From assembly GCF_042453785.1 (NCBI RefSeq), contig NC_091665.1:29498501-29562500 (forward strand): a DNA stretch of 64,000 bases, given 5' to 3'. Within the stretch, counting starts at the first letter, position 1; each line of letters begins with the position of its first letter. This document shows, one piece after another, positions 45,600 through 58,706 of this stretch. A program made the translations under genes and the position numbers. This stretch comes from Malus domestica. Its lineage: Eukaryota; Streptophyta; Magnoliopsida; Rosales; Rosaceae. The notes below the pieces were generated by a model, which searched no databases, had not been told where the DNA came from, and saw only the letters and a list, made by a program, of their open reading frames with translations.

Positions 45600-47396
45600 G
45601 TACGTCCAATTTCTCTAAGCCCTCTTCGTTCGTGTTCGTCTTCTTCCCCAATGCGCACATAGCCCACTATTCGCAGAGGTCGCGTACTCCCCAAACTCTT
45701 CACCCCCAAATACGCAACGAGAACATCAATCCGGAAACCTAATTCCCCAAACCAGAAATCAGTCAATTGCAGATTGAGAGTTTCTCAGCAAGTGTAAGCA
45801 TCCATTTCATGGCTGACATTTGGAGAGAGGTCTTGTGTTCAAGGGCAAACTTGGTCCCGTTCCATTTCTGAGCCTTTTTTTTTTTTTTTTTTTTTTTTGT
45901 GTTTGTTCAAAACCCTAGGAGAGAGAAATTTCCAGAAATTGAAGTCCCCAGTGGCACCACAGTTGTGCCCTAGCTCGCAATTTTGCTATCCTGTTCCCAA
46001 TTGCAGGTATTTTTGCTGCTCTGTTCGTGTTAGGTTTTTGTCACGTAAACCCTAGAATTTTTGAAATTAGGCGTTTGCTTGGGGTTGAATGGAATTAGGG
46101 TTTCGCTCGTTAGGACAATTTGTGGGGAGGTGTCTTTCGTTGTGATTCTGTAATGCATTGTGATTGAATGCTTGGGGGTTATAGGGTAAGTTTTGCTATC
46201 AGTGCGCTTATTGTTTTGACATGGGATTGAATGCCGGAATTCGAAGTCCCCCTCATGGGGGAATTGAGTATGTTCCTTCTTTGAGTTGTATGCCAGTGGC
46301 TTTGTAGCTTTAGTGGGTGTATATGAAAGTGCACCGGTGGGAATTCGAAGGAAATCATTCTCTGCAAGCCTCTTGCATGCAATTGTTGCTCAAAATTGTA
46401 GCGTAATTAGTACCGAATACGTACAGTATATATTATGCAAGTAATGACTTACCATAATTTGGTCGTTGCTTTTTCATGTTCCTATTTTTTGGCAGACCAC
46501 ATTTTTCCTTTTCTGTACTTAGCTGTTTGAACTAGGTTTCACCTGTACAGTGGTTAGTGCTTGGTTTGAACCTGATGATTTTCCACTCATGCAATGTGGC
46601 TTTTATATTGTCTTTCAATTTTGCCCTTGAATATTTAGCATCTCGTGGATTTGATTTAAATTGTGAACTGCTATGCAGACTGAAACTACCATACATTGAT
46701 ATAAATTGTGGAAAATCATTTTCTGAGAGCTGGAGAATGTCTCATAATTTTGGCGATGTTTATGATCATGTTGAATTCACATTCTTCCTTCCTCTTATTT
46801 TTATTATTTGAAGTTCTTTAAATGCTTTAATATGCATTTCCTCCAACAACTCGTTGATTTCTGGGAGGAGAGGAACTATAGTTAGATTTGGTCTAAGAAT
46901 GGAACCCGCAGCCATAATATGATGTTTCGTGTATACATTAGCTGCATGTCTTACCCTTCTAAGTTTGTTTGTTGGGATCAATATGAGTTTGACAATCTGC
47001 ATATCTTTGTATATGTCTGTTTCAATTTGATTTCTAGCTTTTTGTGCTTGTAAATCATGTTATACCTGTTTCTAGTTCTGTTTAAAAGAACATTAAAACT
47101 CAAGACTGTTCGGATGCTTTTTAGTCAAATGGGGACATTTTTTCCTGGTTGCTTATGATGCAGCAATTCGAATTTAGTGAACTAAAGTTTATTTTCTTAT
47201 TACCTGTGTTATCAGGTTCTTCTCCTTTGTTTATAAATAGAAAATTACATAGTAAGTTCCTGATTCTGATTTGATTTTTTTATATCTGATAGTAAGTTCC
47301 TGATTCTGATTTGATTTTTTTATATCTGTGCCTTCAGTAATTTTTATAGACTTTGGATAAGATGGGAGATTAAAGACTCTGGGCATTAAGGTCGGA
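45600..47396 (+). other. Probable 5' leader exons and introns of EAF1
   Basis: Pyrimidine-rich, GC-higher sequence at 45600-45790 looks like a first leader exon (possible donor GCAAG|TGTAAG is weak). A GTATTTTTGC donor follows at 46008 after CCCAATTGCAG. The remainder is T-rich and intron-like, with a T run of about 24 at 45877. The coding exon starts at 47397. Confidence 0.45.
47251..47328. repeat. Tandem duplication, 40-bp unit x2, upstream of the EAF1 ATG
   Basis: AGTAAGTTCCTGATTCTGAT... is repeated with no mismatch at 47251-47290 and 47291-47328, about 70 bp before the EAF1 start codon, in the leader intron or leader exon. Confidence 0.93.
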
Positions 47397-50151
47397 ATGC
47401 ATGGATGTAGCTCAGGATCTGCTCTCCTAGTAAATGCAGAGGTTGATTCCATGGGTGGAGTGGTTGACGGCGGAGTTGGTATTGGTTTGAAAACCTCTCC
47501 ACGCCGAGCAGCAATCGAGAAGGCCCAAGCAGAGCTTAGGTTTGCTTTCCCTTCTTCTTTAACTTTTATATTTTGATATTTTCATGTCTGCATGTAGTAT
47601 ACAATGAACTGTTATTTTCTGATAACAGACAGGAGTATGATGTGAGGGAGGAAAGAAGAAAGGAGCTAGAATTTCTTGAGAAAGTATGGAAATTTAATCT
47701 TATGGTGCTGATTTATTTTTGACTTCTTCATGTACTGATTATCACTATTTAATTACTTTCAGGGTGGCAATCCTTTGGACTTCAAGGTTGGGAATGGAGC
47801 TTCTGTTAGTGTTCAGTCTACTTCACTCACTGATCAGCAACCAGAACAGTTTGTGACCAGGTAGAGTTTTAATTCACTTGTTCATAAATGGGTTGTAGAT
47901 CACATGATTTTTCATTAAATTTCTAATGCTCTTCTATTTTCTTTCCTTATGTCATGGTTTTGATTTCAGTGAAGCAAAAGGTAGTTTTGCATTGACTGCA
48001 TCAACACATGGGGACTCTGTTGAAAGTAGCGGTCGACCAGAGGTTCCTACACTTTGTGAACCCAATAGTGCTGATAATCTCTTACTCTTTGATGCCGACA
48101 ATGATGCTCCTGATGGTGAAAGGAATTCTATGCATCTTAGTAGAAGGAATAACAATGGTCCATCAGAACAGTCTTCCCAGATGGATGGGACTCAAAACCC
48201 CAAGGAATCAGAAGACTCGGCTATATTCCGTCCATATGCTCGAAGGAACAGGTCCAGACCAAATCGTGATGGCACTCGATCAAATTCAACAGATATGCAG
48301 GGTCGTGGAGGTCAGGGTTCTTCTTTACCTTCTCGTGGGCTGTCAAAGGATCCTAAGAGGCCGATATCTGAAACAAACAACCAAAAGGACCAGAATATAC
48401 CTTCTGGCCCTAACGTAAAGTATGTGAGTTCAAATGGTGATATTGTTCCCAAGATTGTAACTTCTGATAATCAGTTCGATATGGACTTGGAGGGGGTGCA
48501 AGCCCCTGAAGTAATTACTGGTCCAATGAAAGATGGATCTCAAAACAAATTGGATGTTACAACTCTTAAAAGTTTGACGGATAGCCAACATAGTCAACCA
48601 TCTCAGATTGATGCTCAGGAAACCCCCATTGATGTTGTTTCTGAGAGATCTGATGTTGTTGCAGACAGGGAACCACTAGCATCATCTGTCCTTGAGTGTC
48701 CTCCTTGTGCTGCTACAACAAAGACTGAAAATGAACTTAGTTCGGTTCAGATGAATGGGTATAACAATCTAAATAGGGAGAGTAAAAGTGTGCCACATGA
48801 AGGTCAAATTAGCAGTGCAGCTCTATGCCCAAAGGGTTTAGATTCAGAGTCTTCTTGCACCCAAACTAGTTTAGGATTAGATGTAAGTAATGACAGTGAC
48901 ATGTGTACTACTATGAGGAACGTTGATAATGGAAATATTATCGAATCATCAGATGTGGATGGGACACGAAATCTAGCTGGTGGCATAATGGTACAAGAAG
49001 ATAAGGAAACCAACGCTGTTGACAGTGGTGCTATTGTTAATGATAACCAGGCTTCTGTTTGTCAAAACAACTCTGGCAACAGCGAAGTCAAAGTTGAGGA
49101 AGACATGAGTCAAAGTAGATCTGAGTTGCATAATGAAGTTAAGCTTCATTCAAACGTTGAGGGAGAACAACCAAGTGACCCTCTAATATCAGAAGCTGTT
49201 AAGAAGGTGGATGAAGCTCTGGATAGTAGTTCCAACATCAACAAAGAGAACCTTTCCACTGGCATATCCCAGGGTCCTCAAGACTCATCAATGCATGAGG
49301 TTCCTGGGACTGTTTTGTCAGGGAAAGATACTGCTGCAGGTTCTGACTGCCAGACTCCTAGAGTTCACTTGAAAGTGGTAGACAAGGCACATGAAGATTC
49401 TATTCTGGAAAAGGCACGAATTATAGAGGTTATTTCCACTTTCCTGCAATTTATGATGTCTAATTTTACAAACTTTGAAGGAGCTTTTACTTACTTCTTC
49501 AATTGCCATAAACAGGCTAAGCGTAAGAGGATTGCTGAATTATCTGTTCGTTCTTTACCATCGGAGAATTGCCGAAAGTCTCAGTGGGATTTTGTCCTTG
49601 AAGAAATGGCTTGGTTGGCAAATGATTTTGCGCAGGCATGATATTGTGATTATACACGTATTGTGGAAACTAACTAATATTAATATATCTATATTTATTA
49701 GTTTTGTAAACATTTTTGTTCATTTATTTTGTGTTTATAGGAGCGTCTTTGGAAGCTTACTGCTGCTGCTCAAATTTGTCATCGCGCTGCTTTTACTTCT
49801 CGGTTGAGAATTGAATCCCAACATCAACATTGGGAGCTAAAAAAAGTGGCTCATGACCTGGCAAAGGCTGTCAACCAATTTTGGGTTTCAGCTGAGACCC
49901 TTTTGAAGGGTGATGATTCAAGTTCTTGTCAAAGGGACTGTAACTACGATTTGGTTGGATCAATGAGGATTGATAGGAACAAAACTTCTCAAGACAAGAA
50001 TGGGGAACCCAATATGGTAGTGGTCGTTTTTCTTACCTTTCTATCAATGGTTGTTACTTTTGGTCAATTTAGTTATAGGAATCACATACTATGAAGGTGG
50101 TTAGTTTCCCTTTGGTGGTTACTTTTTTCGTGCGAACTTTTAGATTACTTG

Positions 50152-50236
<85 letters not shown>

Positions 50237-50979
50237 ATTAAAATAATCTGTTGCCTTAAGTATGAATCAGATTAATTATTTACCATTCTTAAGGTTATTT
50301 TGAACTTGCAGAACTTAGAGAGGCTTGTAGGAGTTCTGGATGCATACAATTCTCTTCTTTATGTATTGTGCCTTTAAATAAATGATCAGAGTTATGCTAA
50401 GTTTATAGTTTCAAAGAGGGTCGCAAAATGCTTTAGTAATCTCTACGAAAAAGTACTCACGTGGATGTTTGAATTTGAGTAATGTAATATTCTTTTGCCT
50501 ATTTTAGGCTTGAATGAATTCTCTAAATTTTGAGATGCACGTCCTGGTTGTTTTGCTTAAAGACGCTTTCATTGGCTGAAAAACTTGTTTCATGCGTTCA
50601 TTGTTTGTATCCATTGATACTGTGCTTATAGGCCAGAAGATGCCATAACTTTTGTCTAACATGTACGTGCTATATGTCGTTGATCAATAATGGTCAGGAG
50701 CCAAGCAAAGATTTGGAACCACAGCATCCCCAAAAAGATCTTGCACTTTCAGTGCGGGAATACGCAGTGAGATTTTTGAAGTATAACAAATCTCTGGGTC
50801 CTGACCTTCAAGCACAAGCACCTGCTACTCCTGAGAGAATTTCTGATTTAGGCATTACAGAAATGTCGTGGGAGGATCATCTTACAGAGGTATGGTCATG
50901 TTCTTGATGATTATTTTTGTTGGCGAAGCTATCTATGTTGACATTGGCCACCCATCTCTCCATCCTACCCAACCTCTGT

Positions 50980-51037
<58 letters not shown>

Positions 51038-53202
51038 GTCTTTTATATTATCTGTCTCTCTCAAATACACGCGCTCGCACGAAGGTGCTAATTATCTATT
51101 ATAACATGGAAATTATTTGGGGGTCCCTTAAGAATCCCATGTGTTATATCTTTAAGGGATAACTCTTGCATGCATTTATGCTTTATTTGCTTTTTAATAT
51201 AAATTTTATATATGTATATAAAAATTTATACATTTGCAATTATAGGGGCTTATACCTCGAATCTGGTAGGGGCAAGCTAACTATCCAAATCACTTGGGCA
51301 ACCTGAATTCTATTCAGAGCTTTTTATTGTTTGTTTCTTAAAAACTGAGATTTTGTTTTTGCAGGAAAATCTCTTCTATGCAGTTCCCTCTGGTGCAATG
51401 GAAACCTATAGAAAATTAATCGAATCTCATTTGGTTCAGTTTGAGGTAAGTGCAATGTGCACTAGTGTTGTTGATTAGATGCTTCCTGTTTCTGGTTTCT
51501 CCAAGGATTTATCACATTTTATTTGGAGAATATGGGGAACCAAATTCCATTGTGAATTGGTTACTCGTATATGTATTGGTTATCATTGGAAGGAATTTCT
51601 TGTTTATATTGTGTCTCTTGCAGACGGTTTCTTACATAATTGATTTGGTAACTGTTTGGTTCATTTTGGTTTATTCTTGCTGATTTAGCGACTTGCAAAA
51701 TTTCAGAGAACTGGCAGTAGCATGCAAGAGGAAGTTGAGACATCTATGTATGATGCAGGAGCAGGTACAAACTCAAAACTATTTTTGTATAGCTAAATTG
51801 AGTTCACGTTTGTTTTATTTGTATAGCAAATCCTGTGCTTATTAAGTTGTTCTATTCAATCTCAGAGTTTGGTTTTCAAGAGGCTGCATATGATGAGGAT
51901 GAAGGAGAAACAAGCACCTATTATTTGCCTGGAGCATTTGAAGGTAGCAAGTCATTAAAATCTAACCTGAAGAAACAAAAGAACTTGAAGTTATATGCTT
52001 CTAGGTCATATGAAGGAGCTGATTTGCCTTACGGCAACTGCACAACAGCAACTCACCAGTCCATGTTGATGGGGAAAAGGCCTGCTAGTCTCAATGTTGG
52101 TTCAATTCCAACGAAACGTATGCGCACTGCTTCCAGGCAGAGGGTCGTTAGTCCATTTGGTGCTGGAGCTAATGGGAATGTTCTGGGTCCGATTAAGACA
52201 GATGCTTCAAGTGGTGATACTAATTCTTTTCAGGATGATCAAAGTACTTTACATGGTGGATCTCAGTTCCAGAAAAGTGTGGAGGTTGAATCTGTTGGGG
52301 ACTTTGAAAAGCAGTTACCATATGACTATGCAGAAACATCAATGAAGCCTAAAAAGAAGAAGAAGGCCAAACATCTGGTACATGAAGTACTCATAATTCA
52401 GCTGGACTGAGTTATCCATGGAATAATATGGAAGGTTCTGTAGTTCTCGTACCTTAATTACTGGCTAAGTTTCTTGTATTCTTTATGGTTGCAGGGTTCT
52501 GCCTATGATCAAGGATGGCAGCTGGATTCTGCTATACTTAATGAACAGGTAATTAGTAATATTGTTAGATATGATCTGGGTCTGCCATGCTTAATATTTT
52601 TTATTTTTTTACAATTGTGCATCATTCTTTTGGATTGTGTTTTCTATTTCTATGCAGTTTCTTATTTTGCAAGCTTGATCTTTAGTTTATGCAGTTTAAA
52701 TTTCATCCTCCCTCAATTAAGTGTTGCAATGAATCCTATGAACTATATTTTGAAGTGCTAATCAAATAACTGACGGTGTCATGAATTAGCAGAGGGATCA
52801 TTCCAAAAAGAGATCGGAGGGTCATCATTATGAATCCAATGGAACAATTGGTAACTGTCTTCACTTGGATATTTGTTTTGGGCTTTGATTTGAAAATGTG
52901 GTGGAACTCTCTCATTTATGTATTTGTTTTAGGTTTATACGGGCAACATACAGCCAAGAAGCCAAAGATATTAAAGCAATCTCTAGATAATACTTATGAC
53001 AGTATTACTCCAATGCCTGGATCCAATCCTTCTCCAGTGGCATCCCAAATGAGTAATATGTCCAATACCAGTAAATTTATTAAGTTGATTGGTGGTCGAG
53101 ACAGGGGACGGAAAACTAAATCACTAAAGGTAACTCTTTGGTGATACCCTGTTTGACAGTGTGCTCACACTTGACCCCCCCTTTATTGTGCTGTTATTCC
53201 GG

Positions 53203-53233
<31 letters not shown>

Positions 53234-56200
53234 TGCTTACATCTTGTACTGTGAATGTGAATTTAACCTTTTGCAGATGTCTACTGGGCAGCCAGGTTCA
53301 GGAGGTCCATGGTCCCTTTTTGAAGATCAGGTTAATATGTCATTATTAATTTTATCAAATTGTTCTCTCTTCAGTTGTTATACAGTTGCCAATAACTGAA
53401 CAAAATTTACTGTTTTTTTTTTTTTTACCTTAGGCACTTGTTGTTCTTGTACATGACATGGGCCCAAATTGGGAATTCATAAGTGATGCAATCAATAGCA
53501 CGCTGCACTTGAAGGTTAGTGTTATTTCTGGAGCACCTTCTTATGCTTACTGTCTATTGCGAGGATGATCTCTGTGCATTTGAAGTGTTGGTTTTCATAG
53601 TCTATGTCTTGCTCTTATGACTCTACCATGCAGTGTATTTTTCGCAAGCCTAAAGAGTGCAAGGAGCGTCACAAAATATTGATGGATATGAATTCTGGTG
53701 ATGGGGCTGATAGTGCTGAAGATTCAGGATCTTCTCAACCTTATCCATCTACAATACCAGGCATTCCGAAGGCAAGAGTGTGTTCTTTAAACTGCTTCTT
53801 TTAAACTATTAAGTTGACCTCACACTGTTTCATCTTCAGCATGAGAGACCTGCATCATTCAGTACAATTCTACTTACTTTTGTTGGTTGGTGTTTCTTTA
53901 CTTCATGCAGGGCAGTGCCCGACAATTATTTCAACGCTTGCAAGAGCCAATGGAAGAGGATGTTCTCAAATCTCATTTTGAGAAAATAATTAACATTGGT
54001 CAGAAGCATCATTATCGGAGGAGTCAGGTTAGTGAAAATAAGTATAGATTTTCTCAATCAGTGCAGTGGCCCGACTTTGATTGATATTGTTGCCAATTTC
54101 TCTGTAGCTAGACCATCCTTATGATCACAAGTTTAGACCTTTCCACTAAGGAAGAATCATTTTACAGTGACTAATGCTGGACCTTATTGTTGGATTACAT
54201 GCTACACTTGAGATGCCAATCCTTTTAGTTCGGTGATCTGACTGGCGTTTTTTAATATTGTCATCATCTAAACTGGCGATTTTGATCCATAGGATCATAA
54301 AGGTTTTTGTAAATTGTAATATTCGGCAGTACCTTACATCTTAAACCCAAAACAGCTGGGTGTTGTCAATTTTCTGTTAATGATACCAGTTCGAATTAAA
54401 TGGATTGTTCGACCCAACTCGAAATATATGTGAGATAAAGATAGTTGAGTTCAAGTTCAACTGAAATAAATTATTGGTTAGATTCTCACGAGAATGGACT
54501 GTAGATGGTTGGGATCTGGAAGCAATTTAATTACCCTGTTTTTCTCTTATACTTGCTTCGGTATTATTGGAACTCCTTTTTGAATCCTAACAATAACTTC
54601 TTGTGATTGTGTATTTATGAAGAATGAAAACCAGGATCCGAAACAAATAACGACTGTCCACAATTCTCATGTGGTGGCCCTTTCCCAAGTCTCTCCAAAT
54701 AACTTGAATGGAGGTGTTCTAACGTAAGTTCTTGTCCTTGCATGCCAACAATAGTCTACTCTTCCATGTTAATCATCTGTCCATCTTTGTCAGTATGTTA
54801 AAGATATCTTGTTTACTTGTTCTCCTTCTATGATTCTGTGTAATAAGTATTCAAAATTTATGCGTGAAGGCCTCTTGATCTGTGTGATACCACTTCATCA
54901 AGCTCAGATGTCCTTGGGTATCAAGGATCTCATGCTAGTGGTTTAGCAATGTCAAATCAGGGTGCCATGGCGTCATTACTTCCTTCTGGGCCAAATGCCT
55001 CAATACAGGGATCTTCTGGTATGGTTCTTGGAAGCAACTTGCCATCCTCGTCTGGTCCACTTAGTGCCAACGTCAGGTAGTGTGTTTCTATCGGTTGTTA
55101 TTGTCACTTTGGTGTACATTATTTTTATAAAATTCTTCGTACATGCTTTTAATTTATTTGTTAATCCTATGTATCCCATTATTCATGGTACAGAGATGGC
55201 AGATACAGTAGTCCAAGAACATCATCTTTGCCAGTTGATGAGCAGCAAAGACACTACAATCAAATGTTGTCTGGTAGAAACATTCAACAGTCTGGCTTGT
55301 CTGTGCCTGGAGCTCTTCCAGGAACTGATCGTGGAGTTCGTATGGTTCCTGGTGGAAATGGTATGGGCATGATGTGCGGGATGAACAGAGGCATGCCAGT
55401 GTCAAGGCCAGGATTTCAGGGAATGGCTTCATCATCTATGCTTAATTCTGGGAATATGCTTTCATCCAGTATGGTGGGGATACCAAGCCCTGTAAATATG
55501 CACTCTGGAGCTGGTTCGGGTCAGGGAAACTTGATGTTAAGACCTCGCGATGCTTTGCATATGATGCGGGTGAGTTGTTGACGCACCTACATTGTTTAAG
55601 ACTAAGATCTAACTCTGTGATGGTAGCTTTTAGAGAAAGCATCAAATGGTTCATAGCTTATGATTCCCTTGTCCTCAAGGATTGATTTTTTGCAGGTTGG
55701 GGTTAAATGTGCCCAACTCGCAAGTTGCAATAGTTTGTTAAACTGCATTCATTTTTTTTAGTTTGATTATTTTTTTCCAGTTTCTCCTGCCAATCTGGGA
55801 GTGCGAAGTAGAAGAAGAAAGGCTAAAGTTGAATGTGCTTAGTTGCTTGGTGTCAACCATCTTCATTAGTTTTATCTTATTGTTTTATTTTGTTTTTTCC
55901 TCCCACCACTTTGGGGGTGGAAAGAGGGGAAGGGGGAGGTATGTCCTTGGGGTATTTAATGTTGGTTACTTTTGATCTGTTGGTTTCCTCCCTCCTGTCA
56001 GGCTTTTGTTTTGTATTGAAATGCGTCCTGAAGTTTGAAATTGTGGCATGTATATATTTAATTCTTTAGGTTTTAGCTTCATCGATCAAAAGTTAAAACC
56101 TTAGCCCTCACTTCACCCTCATTGACTTCTATTGGCAAGGCTGGAAATGGAACTTCTGTTCACACTTAAGTTTGATTATCTATTGTTACACTTAGAACAG

Positions 56201-58109
56201 TCACTTGTCATTTCACTGCTTTTCTAGGTTGCCGTTCTTGGCAGACACATTTGATGAGAAGATTTGATTATCTCCTTTCCTTTCTCAATAGTCAATGTTT
56301 TACGCTTTATTTATCCAAGTCCACCAAGGTTTTATGTTTACTTGACTATTGAGTTTTTTTTTGTCATAGCCTGGCCATAATCCGGAGCATCAAAGGCAAC
56401 TTATGGTTCCAGAACTTCAAATGCAGGCCACACAAGGGAATGGCCAAGGAGTTGCTCCCTTCAATGGGTTGAGTTCCGGTTTTCCTAATCAGCAAACTCC
56501 GCCATCTGCTCAAACATATCCAGGCCATAGCCCGCAGCAGCGTCAGATATCCCCACAACAGTCCCATGCACTCAGCAACCCTCATCACCCTCATCTTCAA
56601 GGCCCGAATCATGCTACGGGGTCGCAGCATCAAGCCTATGCCTTCCACGTCGCAAAAGAAAGGCAGTTGCAACAGCGGTATTTGCAGCAGCAGCAACAAC
56701 AGCAACAGTTTTCTACATCTAATTCTTTGGTGCCACAGGTCCAGCCGCAGGCCCAACTTCCCATGTCATCAACTTTGCAAAATAGTTCCCAACTTCAGTC
56801 ACAAACTTCACCTCACCCAGTATCTGTGTCCCCTATGACACCTTCTTCCCCAAGGACTCCCATGTCATCCCAGCACCAGCAGAAACATCATCTGCCATCC
56901 CATGGCTTTAGCCGGAATCCTGGTGCTAGTGGGATGACCAATCAGATAGGGAAGCAACGACAAAGACAACCACAGCAGCATCATCTTCAGCAATCTGGTA
57001 GGCACCACCCTCAGCAGCGGCAACTTACGCAGTCTCAGCAGCAGGCTAAACTTTCAAAGGGAATGGGAAGAGCCAATTCAATGGTGCATCAGAACCTCTC
57101 CATTGATCCTGCAAACCTCTCTATTGATTCTTCTCAACTTAATGGACTTGTGCCTCCAGGAAGCCAATCTCTTGAGAACGGAGAACAATTCATGCAATTG
57201 ATGCAAGGTCAAGGTGCATATTCTGGGTCTGCCCTTAATCCAGCAACATCGAAACCATTGGTCCCCCAATCACCAAACCATTCTCAGTTGCAGCAAAAGT
57301 TACTTTCTAGTGCACCGACCAATTCATCAAAGCACCTCCAGCAAATGCCTTCTCATTCTGATAATATCACCCAGGGCCAGGTTCCACCAGTTCCTTCCAA
57401 TCATACGATATCTGCTTCACATCAAACTGGCTCTCCATCAGGTATTGCTTCCAACCACCAGCAGCTGCAGCCGCAATCACAGGCACAGCAACAACAAAAG
57501 CAAGCTAATCAAACTCAGCCTTATGTTCAGAGAGTGCTGCAGCAGAATCACCAAGTGAATTTGGAGATTCCAAATAAGTCTCAAAATGATCTAACTCAAG
57601 GTGATGAGCAGCCTGTGAATGGTGCTTCGCCGGTAGGTGTGAGCACGGCGATTCCTCAGTACTGTATTGATTCATCTAGTCTAGTTCCAGTTCCTTCTGC
57701 CATTCCTCAGTGGAAATCGTCAGAAGCAGTATATGATGCTAACATGCCGAATTCAACTGCTCAAGTGGGTCCAGTTGGGAGCCCCCCACTAACAAATTCA
57801 TCTGGGAATGAGCCTGGGCCACCTATCAGTCAAGGGTTAGGCCCAAGAAGGTTATCTGGAAACTTGCTCTCTCATGGACTTAATGTTGGAGCACAGTGGC
57901 AGCAGCAGCAGCTACTGCAACGGTCTCCTTCGCTGCCATCCCCATCTCAACAACATTACCAGCAACAAGAACAACAGCAGCAGCAGCAGGAACAAGAGTC
58001 ACCCCAACATCAACTGCCTCTGCAACAGCAGTCTCAGCAGCAAATGCAGCATCTGCAAGCAGGGCAAGGAAGTTTGTATACGATGTCTGGTAATTCAAAA
58101 CCAGAATGA
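47397..58109 (+). CDS. EAF1: EAF1-like NuA4 scaffold (HSA and SANT domains)
   Basis: Large chromatin protein, the platform subunit of the NuA4 histone H4/H2A.Z acetyltransferase. Twenty-one coding exons: 47397-47539, 47629-47683, 47763-47860, 47970-49428, 49516-49635, 49741-50016, 50698-50889, 51365-51445, 51707-51764, 51866-52377, 52495-52548, 52793-52850, 52933-53129, 53277-53330, 53434-53514, 53634-53771, 53911-54027, 54623-54723, 54870-55076, 55194-55569 and 56370-58109. Total 6117 nt, 2038 aa, every phase consistent; relatives are about 1900-2050 aa. Start MHGCSSGSALLVNAEVDSMG; HSA domain near 590-665 (QWDFVLEEMAWLANDFAQ|ERLWK), which binds actin-related proteins; SANT/Myb near 1105-1165 (GPWSLFEDQALVVLVHDMGP, NWEFISDAIN); Met/Gly-rich then Gln-rich tail (1460-2030). 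Introns after 49635 and 53771 begin with GC instead of GT. Exon 9 could start 18 bp earlier in frame. Intact and probably essential. Confidence 0.95.
50155..50234. repeat. (AG)40 microsatellite in EAF1 intron 6
   Basis: An 80-bp uninterrupted dinucleotide tract, the longest in the window and likely to vary in length between individuals. Confidence 0.97.
50983..51032. repeat. (TC)25 microsatellite in EAF1 intron 7
   Basis: Uninterrupted TC tract. It is the reverse complement class of the AG tract in the previous intron, 750 bp away. Confidence 0.97.
53203..53228. repeat. A26 homopolymer in EAF1 intron 13
   Basis: A run of about 26 adenines in the short intron between exons 13 and 14. Confidence 0.9.
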
Positions 58110-58189
58110 ATGATTCTAAGGAATGAGCAGCTGCAGCAACCGGTCCTGCCAGGGTTGGATCCACATGCCCTTGGTACAGCGGTGTACAG

Positions 58190-58706
58190 GTAGTTGCTTT
58201 TCTTTAATTCCATAAGATGGATATAACATGATAGGGCTTTGCATAAACTTAAACGTGTCACCAACATCATCACAAAATTATTCTTTGGCTTATTGGTTTT
58301 CCATTACTTGCAAACCTTTTCCGTATCAAGTGAATTATACTGATGAAGCATGCATTGCTTCTACTTTCTTACATATAAAATTGCTTTGTTTTTCCCCTTT
58401 TGTTGCCTTCTTTTTGTCTTTCTCCGTAGTAGGATCTGTCTTCCACTTGATGATTGCTGATTATTGCTTTAATGCTCGAATGGTAGTTTATATATATTTT
58501 TTAAGGAAAACTAACGAAAAATCCAAAAAAAACTTCTCTTTTAACGAAAAGCCTTTTTTAAAGGTATAGTGAATAGTGCAAGTTAAAGGTGAAAAATGTG
58601 GTTTTTCGTTAAAAGTGAACAATACAGGAAGTGTTTTGTTAAAACTCCCTACTTTTTTTTGTCAACGGAGTCCTGTGTTTCAATCTTAAAACAAATCTGA
58701 TTTCAG
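58190..58706 (+). other. Predicted 3'-UTR intron of EAF1
   Basis: After the TGA at 58107-58109 the sequence still looks exonic until GTGTACAG|GTAGTT. A pyrimidine-rich acceptor, TTTCAG, ends at 58706, and exon-like sequence follows. The donor is 80 nt past the stop, far enough to make the stop look premature to plant NMD. A short MITE (58505-58649) sits inside it. Confidence 0.5.
58505..58649. mobile_element. Short MITE, copy 2 of a three-copy family
   Basis: Ends GGAAAACTAACGAAAAAT and, inverted, AGGGAGTTTTAACAAAACAC. Related to 37054-37175 and 59764-59875 but in the opposite orientation, with a middle containing TAGTGAATAGTGC and TCGTTAAAAGTGAACAAT. Confidence 0.7.

Noticed and set aside
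51683-51706. A separate exon 9 start giving six extra residues in EAF1
   Set aside because: The acceptor at 51688 keeps frame, but the second acceptor at 51706 gives the sequence expected from EAF1 relatives (QFERTGSS). The earlier site is kept only as a possible alternative.
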